Shown here: piece by piece, positions 23,384-35,575 of the stretch
How positions within the stretch are numbered: position 1 is the stretch's first letter
Layout of the letters: every line of letters begins with the position of its first letter
From: Lunularia cruciata
Lineage: Eukaryota; Streptophyta; Marchantiopsida; Lunulariales; Lunulariaceae
Direction of reading: 5' to 3'
NCBI GenBank assembly: GCA_948567375.1
Contig: OX419756.1
Span: forward strand, 29,526,333-29,590,332
Length of the DNA: 64,000 bases
The notes under the pieces: model-generated
Told to the model about the DNA's origin: nothing
What the model saw: only the letters and a program-made list of their open reading frames with translations
Databases searched by the model: none
Program-made: the position numbers and the translations under genes

Positions 23384-23432
23384 CTGACACATGATGATGA
23401 ACACGGATTGTCCACTATTGTCATCCAGTAGT

Positions 23433-23456
23433 GCATGACCTATTCATAGGTCATGC
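23433..23456. repeat. Perfect 10-bp hairpin between the two possible gene ends
   Basis: GCATGACCTA (23,433-23,442) and TAGGTCATGC (23,447-23,456) with a 4-nt loop. It lies in the interval that would be the last intron of the long form or the 3' untranslated region of the short form. Confidence 0.6.
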
Positions 23457-23527
23457 CCAAAGGGAGTTCAAGGCAACATGCAGGACTGGGCAACTTTCTC
23501 TTGCTCTGTACAATTTCCTGGGAGCAT

Positions 23528-26500
23528 CTACTTGCGAGGGCTTTTCATGTGCAGCTGATTTGTCCATTGAGGCATATCCTGTGGAGCTACAATTCTCCAC
23601 AACTTTCTCTCTCTGCTCCGATAAGTGAGGAGTAGCCATGATACAATCAAACAGATCATGCTCACCGCTAAAACAAGAAACGCGATCCACATAAGACGTA
23701 AGGCGGAGCGAGCAGGACTGCAATTATGGTTCAAGAGATCTTGAAACGCGTGCACAATAAGAGAGCAGTCTGTGAGTCGATTTACAGTCGGGTAAATGTT
23801 GAGTAGAATCTGCCCGCTTGTAGCATATGCCATCACTTTCTGGTAGTCACCGTCAGTAAGAAACTTACTTTGCTGGAAGCAACTCGTGGTGTCATTGGTG
23901 CTGCATCTGAGAGGCTCAAGCTCCTGGTGAAGAATACACGGGATCAATTAATATCTTGTGAATTCGTTCTCATAGAACAAATCTTTTCGCAGGGCATGGG
24001 TCTAGGCAGCAAGAAGAGAAAACGTCTGAACATAAATTTCCACGTATATAAGGACAGAATCTTACTTGCGGAAGATCACCAATAGTGACAGTGTTCTCTG
24101 GACAAGTACTGATAGACTCATAATTCGGGGGCGGGCCAATCTGCTCGCATATTGGTTTCAGAGTACCACTCGGCAGGGCTTTTTGCAGCAAGTTGAGGGT
24201 TTCATTTATCTGCAGATAACATATCACCAACCCTGTCACTAACTTCGGCATATGATTTGATTGACATGAGTTAGGGAAATGCGCCAGGGAAGAGTTCGAG
24301 ATGTCGACTAACTTTCTTCCGATCTATTCATGAATTTTCTCTTGAAAGATAACACAGAGTGGAGGGCCAAAGTAAACTTACGCTGCTTATGGAATTCCTA
24401 ATCTCCTTCGCAATATCGGTTACGGTGTCACTCACAGATGACAATTCCTCGCATGGAAGTAACGCGTCAAGCGTTGTGTTGTAAGGCTGCTCCATATATT
24501 CGTTCATGGCGTCACAGGTATCCTCTATGGCACTGCACGACGATTTTGAAGTCAAGGCTTGGTTCACGTGTTTTTTAGGATGTCCATAAAGAGCTAGCTT
24601 TGTGGTCTAGCAAGGAGTCGTTGTAGAACAGTGATAATAAACTGTTAAATAAAAATCTATTATCAACCACGTAAAGATGAATGCACTTGTCTTTGATGAC
24701 CACCCAGCCAAATTGCAAACCCTAAATACAAAGGTAATTAGACCACAGATAGATGGAGATGGACATAAAACATCTCCACTACTCCACCAGATAGAAAGAA
24801 AGAAAAAAAGAGAATATTACTTGTTGAACATGAAATAGACGCCAAAGACGAAGCTGGTGAGGATTGTTAATATCCAGGTGGTTACCACGATGCTGCTTAC
24901 AAGAGCATGCCCACATTGGTGTTGTGAGTAACTTTGCACAGGACATGATCAACACCTAGACTGCAGAAAAATCAACTGTAGCTTACGATCATTTTATACC
25001 ATTAGTACCCGATTGCTCTAAGGTGGAAGGAGACCCGTGGGAAGAAATAAGAGTATAAGCAAGGGAAGTTGAATATATAGCGTTCATGCACAGGGTCTTG
25101 AATTGTCCTTTCAATTTCTTATTTACGCTCGGCTTTTGAATAGACAGACAACCGATATTGCTTGCCAACACTCGTGGTCTCCTAGTACGTAGCCACTAAG
25201 ATTTCCCATCCTGAATCCTGTTGGATTGCATGCACTCTCATTCTTTCTGTCTCTTCGCCTCCGCCATAGTGCATCTGTCTATGCACTATGCAAGACCTGG
25301 ATTCCTGGAATAATTGCGGTACTTACAAATAGAAGATCCGTCTCCGGTTCAGAACCGCACAAACTGCAAATAGATCATCCAATAATCATCAAAGTCAGCG
25401 CACTAACTTGCACAATATTCTGCAGAAGTCACGGCTTGTTACGTAAGCTTTGGTCGTAAGTTCTATGGATTGACACTGGTGACGTCGAACTACAAAAAGT
25501 TATGGAAATTAGATGCTTCCAGGAAGGATATCGATCATCCAACAGCGCTCTCAAATCCGTGCGGTCATGTACATACGACTAGCCGCAAGTACCACACGCT
25601 CGAGCTGAACAAATGTACATGAATCTTCTGTGATTTGGTACCCGCTTTGACTCGAGAAAGTTCAAAGTCTTACAAGTCGTAGGATGTACCTGGTCCCATG
25701 ACGACGCATAGTAAGTTCAATGTCGTCACAACAATGACAGCCGCCTCCCTGTCGGAATAAGTGCAAGTAATTAGCTTACTGGTTGACGATCGGTTTCAGC
25801 CACTAGGTGACATGGTCCTGGGAGCACTAGACCGAGAAACTGAGCTCTTTAAAGTGTTAGAGATCTAAACACCGCCCATAACATGTTGATGATTCTACCA
25901 TTTCGCAATGACACGGGCATAATGAAGATAACTCAGAAGATGCTGCAGCGGCATGGACGTTGCTTGGACTAAACTTTATGGAAGTGGGCTACTTTCGCGA
26001 TATCCCGAACACTTTAACATAGTACTTGCGAGTAAGACAGGACGTTTCGACTGGAGACGGACTCTAAATACAGCAGTCAAGTTCTTACGTGATGGTGACT
26101 ATCTTGTCAAATGTGTCAGTGTTGTCATTCACGGTGTTCTGAATATTTGCGCTCTCATTCGCCAGCCTTGCTTTTGTGTTCACGATTTCAGTTGTACTGC
26201 CTTCATTTGTGAATGGCTCCAGGAGTTTCTGTACTTCCGTGATAGCCGTTGTAACATTTCCTATAGTATCTGTTGCGTTATTTGCAGCGCCTGTGAGTGT
26301 ATCTTCCACATTTCTTGCCTCTACAGTGAAATTCCTGTTTCCCACGTACACTGCTACTGAGCTTCCTCTGTAAATCACAATTACAAAAGTACAAGGACTT
26401 TAGTTTTTCAAGCAACCGTCAATCTCTCCCCACCAATGAATAGTATGATTCTTCAAATGCACCCTGCCTTTGAACTTTACATGGCAATGAACCCATCTAG

Positions 26501-29450
26501 GAAATTTGCTTGACAAAAATGTCATCCCAAATGAAAGTTGGCAATCATTCAATCCGTCTTGTAATTTGCATTTCGTCTCTGGTCTACTGTACATGAGACG
26601 GAGAAAACAACAGTAGCTTACTGTACATCTTAATTGAACAAAAGATAAGCTTAATGAGACATGCTGTCTGTCTACTCGTACATCACTGTTCGCAGTTCAT
26701 ATAAAAAATGTCCTTCTGGCAGATTCATAGCTATGGGCGAATCATTTGCACGCAATGCAGTACACACGCATCACTTGTTGATCATGAAAAATGTCACCAC
26801 ACGTACTTCTTCTATCCATCCCGAATCTGTCAGCCGAACAAAATCAAAGGTACCTTCCGCATTTTCAATGTTTTATGTGGTTAAGAACTATTCCTCTGAG
26901 TTTGGTGATCTCTATAGAAGCATAGTAAACTACCCTTACGCACTCCGAAGCACTCCAATTTTGTCTTGAGGGCCATTGGATATAAGTGGGACAGCAATTA
27001 CTTCTGTGAGGCAGAACAAAAGCACAAGCATTACTTCCATACTTGATAGGCACGGCGATAGCTACTCACATAGCAGCACCAGTGAGAAGAACGACGCCTA
27101 AAACGGCAAGCCAGAAGTAAACTGCATGAGGAGGATCCGCTTGGAAGTCCGAGTGAGTTTGTCTTTTTCTGCCGCGGCAACCGATACAGCAGAGATAGAA
27201 CCCGAGGATCAATCCTGTCAGTAGCCACGCAGCGGCTAACGCATACCCAAAAATGCCGGTGAATGCCACGGACTGCAATTCAAGTAAAATATACGCAATT
27301 CAAAACTCAATTACGCAAACTCAAAGTACGTGATGTAAGATAGCAGTACACGCGAAGAAGATGTCATCGAAAGTACAAGGTTTGATCATCAGTTACTGAA
27401 ACTTCTCAGCAAACACAATGAACACACTCAAGTTAGCGTCCGATTAGAGTTAGCGTCGAGCGCTAATTCCGCCCAGTGAAACGGGCATTATTGGCTGTAG
27501 ATTCTTCTCAGCAATATATGTCGGCGCCCGGATTATTAACAAATATTTAACTTGCTGCCTGGATCTTGAAAGGGAGTGACCGTCGTATGTCCATAAGCAG
27601 CAGAAGTCAGATTGCAATGAAGAAACACTGACTCAGGCTGAGCGCCTTGGGTCGCAGAGTGGTTCCCGCCAAGATGGAAAAGCTCAGCTCCGATCATCAG
27701 CAAGATGATCGAGGAGTTTCTCAAGAAAGTCGTACAAACGTGCAGTTAAGCATAGCGTACGAACATTGAAACTCCATATCTATCGAGCGATCGAGTGACT
27801 GAACTGTGGTGCCCGGCAAAGCAATGTCAGGTCAAGAAAATGTGAAGGACCAGAGTATACCCCCCAGTAGTGTTTACTTTCGACGTCGTAACCACCCCGG
27901 TATTTGTCGAATCCATCGAAGGGGTCCAGGCGACCATCTTTCACCGCCAGTGGTCGTCCATTTGTATTGTTGTCTGATGTTTCTTGCAACAGAACTCTCC
28001 TCTGACGTCGATGTCCGATTTGATTGGCTGCAATGTTGGCTTCAATGTCTGCGTGATCTGGCATTCGTGGACATGAACGACGAAGCGAGATCATAATCCG
28101 TATCCAACCACGTGAGAAAATCTCTTCTTGAACTGTCCCTACACTCTGGTCGCCGTTTAATTAGGAAATCTTTTTCTATAACTACCGCTTATTGTGTAAA
28201 TCGGAGCAAAAACCGGTATGTTTGCTGGCTTGTTCGGGGCATTGAATCTCCCAAGGACTTCGGCGAGTTCCATGATCATGAATCATCGAGCTTCCTAGCT
28301 TTCAGGCACCCAATGAGGTCTTTGCAGATCCTTTCTGCAACAGTGATTAGTTTCTGCCTTCAGCACCATAAATTTACTTGTACTTGATTTCAATCATGTA
28401 TGTTGTGAATTCAAATGGTGACTCTGAATTTCAAGTCCTGTTCAACCTACTGACACAAGATACAGCGAAATCATATCGCAGGGATATGTGTTGAGTACAA
28501 TTAGCTGCAGCTCTATGGCGAATGTCTAGATTTATGTGGCGTAATCAGAAATCTGGTAACATACCGTGTTAATCGATTCTACCCAATAACGAAATTAGTT
28601 CCTCTACTTCCAGTCCATACACGTAAATATTAACGGGAAAGGATCTGGCACCTAGATAGATACACACATCATAAGCAATAGCACATCATAAGGCCCATTA
28701 TGATGTGCTATTGCGAGAGGTCCTTGGGACTGTATTTTCTAACATCTGGCACCTAGATACATCTAAGACGCGAATTATATCACCACACAATTGAGTGCAG
28801 GTATCTAATCAGACGCTTGGAGCAAATGTGCGTATCTACGGTTGCAATAAAGAAAAACCCCATTCTAATACCAAACGGCGGAGTTTTCGTGGTCCACTGG
28901 GTCCATAGGCCGAGATCCCTCTTCCATCGAATTGAGATGCGCATTGCTTCTCCGCCTTCTCACCAGAACTCCCTTGTAAATTCCTCTAGCTAAAGCAAAT
29001 TTCGTCAATCGCATTACTGTACTAGATTCAAGTCACGCCGTATTGTGTATTCACAATCAAGAATGAGGATCATCAGTCCGCTACTGGAATATGGTTACTC
29101 GAGAACTTTCCGATTTCCCGAAGTGGCGTTTCTATCAAAAATTGAGAACTCGTCCACAGGATAGAAATTGCGTTACGACACAAGTCTAGACCCAACATCT
29201 GGTGATCTTGAACGAATTTCAACATACGAATCTAATTGAAGGAAAAAAGTTATATTTATCTACAAGCATATTCAAAAACAAAGCAAATGTTTAGATGATG
29301 GTAGGTACCAGCTTCCAAGCCATCCAATAATCTCGCGTTCCAAATCTTCCGCATGCCATATTGTTGCGATTGCACGGGAAGAAGTGAGGTCGTTGCCAGA
29401 AGTACAAGCGTAAGTTGGAGTACGTATACAATAACTGGTAACCTTGCCAT
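23528..29450 (-). CDS. Plant Tweety-like multi-pass membrane protein (spliced)
   Basis: A spliced host gene I can follow with phase-consistent GT-AG introns. Coding exons: 29,309-29,450; 27,861-28,057; 27,070-27,272; 26,089-26,367; 25,690-25,748; 25,327-25,363; 24,821-24,892; 24,382-24,532; 24,066-24,209; 23,528-23,923. The product is about 559 residues. It has an N-terminal signal peptide (MARLPVIVYVLQLTLVLL), a KHYW motif just before the first membrane pair (exon 3), two further membrane segments (exons 5-7), a large Cys- and N-glycosylation-rich outer loop opening with EDTCDAMNEY, and a last membrane span (MWIAFLVLAVSMICLIVSWL) before a basic tail. This layout and length match the Arabidopsis At2g12400/At2g25270 family, distant kin of Tweety channels; its molecular job in plants is not settled. 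The start is the ATG at 29,450, since the upstream in-frame codon is TTG. No disruption is seen, so the gene looks intact. Confidence 0.85.
28058..29308 (-). other. Intron 1 of the Tweety-like gene (1,251 bp)
   Basis: The longest intron of the gene. The donor is GAAGCTG/GTACCT and the acceptor AATGCCAG/ATCACG; both fit phase 1. It holds the hairpin and direct repeats annotated at 28,643-28,758 and no other coding signal that I can support. Confidence 0.7.
28643..28758. repeat. Hairpin between 16-bp direct repeats in intron 1
   Basis: ATCTGGCACCTAGATA occurs at 28,643-28,658 and again, identical, at 28,743-28,758. Between them is a perfect 17-bp inverted repeat, GCAATAGCACATCATAA (28,675-28,691) and its complement (28,698-28,714), with a 6-nt loop. 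A small fold-back insertion or a structured RNA element would both fit. Confidence 0.8.
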
Positions 29451-31300
29451 GATGTCCAATTTCCTCTGCCTGTGCTCACAATTCTATCTTTCTACAACTT
29501 CGACCATGGACTGTCTAACTGGTAGTCCATCTTCTCTGTTGCGAAGAAACAGCAGCCATTAAATCCATCCCATCCACAGGGCTATTCGCAGCAAATTCTA
29601 TCTGCGACAACATGTGTCTATTTTCGTAAACTACTAATTAGTACGGTTTTTCAACCAGGACACCGATGTCCCCTCCTCGAACGCGTGTCAGACTTGTGGC
29701 GGAATATGAAAGCGTGGACTTGTGCATGTTTGAAAACAGAAAGCATTTGTGTTTTGACTTTCATCAGACGTGAATTTTGCCTTTGAAGATGAGTAGCAAG
29801 GCATTGCTTGCACGCAGTTCTCACACACCTCGGGACGGGCTCTCTGACGTCCACCCTCGTCCACAACAGAAGTCCGGTGTCTTCACTTTGAAACAGGTTA
29901 ATTACACACTCACTGTAAGTATAGCTACTACGCGGCTTAAGGAGGCCTATTTGACCTGTCCAGTTCATTCCCATGTAGATATGCACGGTTAAGAAGGCTC
30001 CTTAGATTGATAAAACTATCAGATTGCATTTCTGAAGACTAAAGTTCAGCTACTCTTTTGAGAACCCGGTAAAGTGAAGGAGGGAGACCAAACTCTATTC
30101 ATATTATATGAAACATGCCGGTCATCTATTAGAAAAGTCGTCCGCGTCCGAATTTGGACTTGTTGGCGCAGCCTTAAACCAAAACACCTGTTTAAAAGGA
30201 AGATGCTGCGGTTGCCACAGGGTCGGTAGCTTGCATTTGTGGGCCCGTTGAAAAACTCATGGTTAACGACAATCACCTTGAACCGCCACTCGGAACTTTA
30301 GCACATTTCCCTACTCACTCCGTTATATGGCTTCTGATAGTACAAGCGAAACGCATTGGAGCTCTCACGTGTCGTTTCTCGAGCTTCCTGGTTTCTAAGG
30401 TAAATTTCCATGACGCTTCCTTGTAATTCGTTCCTCTAATCGTGGCATCGTCCATAGCTTCCCAAGACTTTAATCGTTTTTTCCTACAATGCCGGAAGCT
30501 CTCGTGCTTCTCTACTGGTTCCAGTCTACAAGTCCGCTCTATCGTGGCCGCGATGCTCTGTCTCTCTCTCCAACTCTCCTTTCCTCGTGGACATATTCTT
30601 GTAAACTTGAGAGCAATATCTCGCCGCCTCTCCATTTAGAAGAAATTCTCAACCGTACAGATGTTGCCCGAGAAACATCATGAAAAAGCATATTGGGCCT
30701 TCGCGCAGGTTTGCTCTGCCACAGTTGACCAGTGATCTTGACGGAGGCGACTTTTTGAGTGCACTTTACTTCACATGCAAACATGGAACAACTGGACGCC
30801 GGTGGCTCAAGTGGCTTGGTCTACTCAACGTTAGTTTAGCACGGTAGAAATCATGTCATGAGGATGCGATCGATCTTGTTTGATTCCTTTTCGCACTTTG
30901 ATTGTTCTACTCATCTCGCTCTTGTTACGTTATCCATATTCCACTGTACTGTTTGTCAAGAAACTAAGACTCCACTCCTCTCACGTTCAGCGTTATCAGC
31001 AGTGGATGGTAAGCTCTGCTCCACTTCAGCATTCACCTCTAGACGTCACATAATTATCCGAATGAATCAAGACCAATAATAGCTTGAAGGTCGGAACGAT
31101 GAAATCCGACAATCGGCTCTCGCGCGCTGAACTCGGGTTTTGTGTCCTACGAAATTTCAAGCCTTCCGTTCGAAAGTCGGTGTGTAAGACAATCTACTGC
31201 TCCAATTGCATTTCCATCAAACCGGTCACAACTAGAGAAGAAGCAGGTTTTCCTCATTGCCACGGGCACTTGTGAAAGATCTCAGAAATAACAATACCAT
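29451..31300. other. Upstream region of the Tweety-like gene
   Basis: About 1.85 kb of balanced-composition sequence upstream of the minus-strand gene. Several 60-106-codon frames exist on both strands, but they overlap each other, have no recognisable domain and none is supported. It probably holds the promoter and 5' untranslated region; no clear TATA box was identified. Confidence 0.4.
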
Positions 31301-32171
31301 GCCAGTACCTGCTACGGCAAGGACGCTGTTCCTCGATATTATGCTCTGGATGAAAGTTCCAACAAAAATAGAATTGATTTAGTCAATGAACCTCAATGAG
31401 AACATATAGTATAATACAATAATAAATCAATGAGAACATATAATATAATAAGCCATTTTCTTCAAATTCCTCGAAAATTGTTACATTATAATACGTTTTT
31501 CTTGTCAGCTTCTGCAAACAAATGCGCGACCGATTACACTACATGATGATTATAGGCCCGATCGAGATGTAACTTAGCCTATACCGAGGTCATACTCACT
31601 AGTGACCTCCTCGTATACGTATTTCAGTTTGTTTGTATTGACTGCAAAGCTGCTAAAACAACCGTATAATGTTCCATCCGAAATCTGTAGCTATTCATTT
31701 GAACAAGACTAACACCTGAGATATATTGATGCAAATTCAAGCCTATTAATGTCATGATGAAGAAGAAGTTTAGTAACAAGGTCCCTTCAATTCGGTTCTC
31801 AGAAACAGTTCCTTATGAATCAAAACCTTGACACTCTCACGAGATTGCCAAGATCTTGTGTGTGACACCGAGCGTAAGAAAGGCGTAAGAAAATCACCAC
31901 CCATGAACCAACCGTGTAGAACACTGACTTGGAAAGAAGAGAAGTAAAAGAGAACAGTAGTGGTATGTAGTTTGAAAGAATAAGGGAAGTACGACTCACC
32001 AAATAGACCAAGAAACTAACCTAACCTCAAGTCAATTTCACGAAACCTATCTGAAGACCTCCTCAACTTGTGAGCACGTACCGGTCCAGAAGTTTCTTGC
32101 GCGCGACGTACTTAGTCGGGTAAATTATCTATCACCATATTAAATCAGCTAAATATGGAGATATCTTCAAA

Positions 32172-32290
32172 ATTAACAGGTCTTGATACCAAAAGTTAAC
32201 ACTTGACTTGATTTCAAATGACTCCTTAGTAAACCGATTTGATACCGAAAGCTAGCACTTGGCTTGATTCAAATTATTTCTCAAGAACCC
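32172..32290 (+). repeat. Diverged ~57-bp tandem pair
   Basis: Two adjacent units share CTTGATACCAAAAGTTAACAC / TTTGATACCGAAAGCTAGCA-type openings followed by ACTTGRCTTGATT. They are old and diverged. Confidence 0.5.
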
Positions 32291-34319
32291 AACTTTACTT
32301 GTAGGATGAGTGCTTCGACATAAGGTTCAATCCTGAGTTCTTTTACATTGTTATATTATATTATATTTGTATTACTTGTCGTTGCTGATAACCAAAACGG
32401 AAGTGTAACGTGGAGGAAGCAGGTTGTTTCGCTACTAAAGTTGGAGCTAGAATTAAAGCGTTACAATATAGGTTCTCCTTCTTTTCAACTATATTGTGGT
32501 GGTTGCAACAAACATGAGACATCAGGACTAAATCAGATCTCCATTTGATTTGGTGGCTTATCCTTTATTGTTTGAGATTCTATAAAAGACCAATGTCTGG
32601 AGAAAATGGGCAGACTATGATGTTAAGAACCTTGATCATAATAATAAACTTATTCAACGATGTGATTTCAATTTAATGACGTAATTTTGCAGAGAAATCC
32701 TTTCTTTGTGATTGTCACTTCATCAAAATTTTGTAAAGGTACTCTATTAAGTTTGAGTCAAAGGTATCACTTTTTTCACAACATATATTAGAATAAATTT
32801 ATATATAAGGTTGCAAATAATTAATTGAAGAAAATTCCTGAAGAATTCTTCTGTATAAATAAAAAAGAATTTTAATTTGAAGTCATCTGACATATGTCTC
32901 ACACTGGTACCATAAAAATTAATAATAAATAAATAATCTTTTGTAAATATCATAGAAAATGTCGATTTTTTAATAGATAAATTTCTTTAAAGACAAAATT
33001 TTCTTGGAAAAGTATAACCTGTCCTAATTACATGGACGAAAAATATTTATTATGATCTCATTCCTGGTAGGAGGATTGTCTCTTATCTCTGGTAATACTC
33101 CATACACTATATAGTCTGTGTTAAAGCTCCATGTATATAAAAATAAAAATGAATAGTTTAATACTTTTTTATCATCTTTTCTAAAAAGACATTTTTTGGT
33201 ACTTATTATCCACAATTCCTAGTATGATATATATAAAAGTTCAAGGTGTAACAAGGTTAGTATAAAGTTTGAGAATATTAATAATACTTGTATCACTACA
33301 ACTATTGTAAGTTTTATTATTTACTATTTATATTTAATTACCATTATTAATTTTATTACATGTAAATTAAATAAATAGTAAATATATTTTTTCTAGCATT
33401 TTTATCCGAGACTTCAATCTTGCTACTTGATATATAATGCTATATCACTGTGATCATAAGTATATTTATATCCTTTAAAGATGATATTATACATAGTTTA
33501 ACTTCTTATTTTATATATTGCATTTAAACTAAATTTGGTCATCATCTTCAACCTGTGTATCATAAATGATATTGAGGATATATATCTTGTCCTTTTTATA
33601 TTGTATCTAAATAGAAGACTATATAAGATTTCTTACTCAAATCTGGATCTTATATAATCTGAATAATAGGTCTTGTATTCATGAACTATCATAACTTTTT
33701 AACCATATTTATCTAGTTAAAACATAAAACTTAATACAAGTTTATCACACATTCCTCATAACAATTATAATAGATAATTAAAGTGCTTTTAGATTATAAG
33801 AATTTCAGGGGTTGAGATGTACAACCTCACATTCACTGTTCAATAATGAAAAAAAATTAGTAAAATTTAATTTTTGCGGTCAATTCAGATCATTTGATTT
33901 GAAAGTAACTTGTAGTAAAAGGACGAGAACTTGATAAGAACTTTCATTCTTTTTAATACTAATAATAATAATTACTATCATTATCAGTATTTGATAATGA
34001 TCATTATCGTTAGCTAAGTTTAGCTATTACAGATTGCTGGCATTGATAAAATAATTGCCAACTGAAGCCTACTAAAGGGCCTTTAATCATTCGTTGGCTC
34101 CTTCTAGATCTATATTTACGTCCTCTCTCATCTAATTAATCATGCATATATTTTCTCTCTTGCACCATATTAACTATTGTGACTTTAAGTCCCTAAAAAA
34201 TATTCTTAAGCATCAAGCCTTTGATTATACTTTGTCTTCTTCTAGTTCTAGTTCTTACTTCATGTCTAATCTACTTAATCATGTTTCTATTTTCTCTCTC
34301 ACACGAGATTAAATACCAT

Positions 34320-34990
34320 GACTATACTCTCCCTCTGGTCGAGTGCTTCGCACCTATCCGTGCCCGGACACGCTCCCGGCGCTAAGTTCTTGACGCTACA
34401 AGGCACCCTTCGCAAACTTCACTTTCTTCACTTGATTGCTAATGAACTAGCAAGATTACTTATTGCAATCTAAATTACTCTTTATATTAAGTAACCTTGA
34501 GGACTTTACGTGGGGATACTTCTTAATTAATGACAGGAAAACTAAACTCGCTTCAATTAGCATTATAACAAGACTTAAAATTTTGTCCCAGCGCGGTTGG
34601 ATCCACCAACTGTATAGCGTGCATAGCGTTCGCACTTGTGATTCATGGAGGCGCTTATCCCCGGGGGCACGAAGACTACGGAAAACGGGAAGAGTGGCGC
34701 ATCCCACATTTCTTATCTCCTTGAAGGGATCCAAAATTTGCAGAAGTAGGACCTCGTATCTCCCCACGTGTTTTTGCTGAGCCTTCTCCCTATCGTTATC
34801 ACCAGGACTTCGGCGCACTCGAAGAGAGACACGTCCAGACTCACACGGGAGGCTGCCGCGGGGAATCTTGGACAGTGCATTATTAATCTAGACAAAGTCT
34901 TAGTATTCCTGATAGAAATGTATATTCTCGAAAGGAGCGAGTCAAAATTCAAGTAAGTTGATGCAAAGGTCTTTGAGTCCATCGAACAGG
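34320..34990. other. GC-richer island in the AT-rich block
   Basis: About 670 bp of markedly higher G+C than its surroundings, with open frames on both strands (for example 34,818-34,456 minus, 120 codons, and 34,982-34,713 minus). No domain is recognised. It could be a younger insertion or a relic of a host gene. Confidence 0.35.
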
Positions 34991-35524
34991 TGCTTTCTTA
35001 TCCAAGTGATAAGAAAATTCTTCTTCTTTAGTTTGTCTTCTCATCGTCAAATTCAAAAAATAGATAATCCAAAATTGCATATAACATATATAATGTTTAT
35101 GTTGAAAACAACATTTAACATTTAACTTATTTTTTATGTTGAATTTTGCTTTGACTTCAAAGTTTTGATGGTATTTGATTGGAAGTTGGAATTTGGTTTC
35201 AATTTTATTAACATAGTATTTTTATAACCCTCAACTTTACAAATTTTATTATTCTAGTGCATTAAGTTTCTAACGGGATTCCGATGATTCACCTAATTAC
35301 TAATTTCATAATAAGGATCATCACTTTTTCATATCACTACGATCTAACACATGCTTCGGGAAGTGAAGGCTCAATTTAACTCAATTAGAAGATAGTCTTG
35401 CATTCTGTATTTCAAAGATCAACATACACTGAATCCATCAAATCATATCGTAAGCTACTTTAGCACATGTTTTAAGAGCAGTTTAGTTACCATTAATTCC
35501 TAGATATCAAAGGCTCTTTTTTTG

Positions 35525-35575
35525 GGACTAGTTTACAGCTAAAATAAGCCCCTTATTTTAGCTGTAAACTAGTCC
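35525..35575. repeat. Perfect 23-bp hairpin
   Basis: GGACTAGTTTACAGCTAAA (first 19 bases of the left arm, 35,525-35,547) is mirrored perfectly at 35,553-35,575 across a 5-nt loop (GCCCC). It sits within decayed sequence yet has no mismatch. Confidence 0.9.

Noticed and set aside
30315-30784. Second host gene upstream of the Tweety-like gene
   Set aside because: Overlapping frames on both strands, no domain, no supported splice structure.
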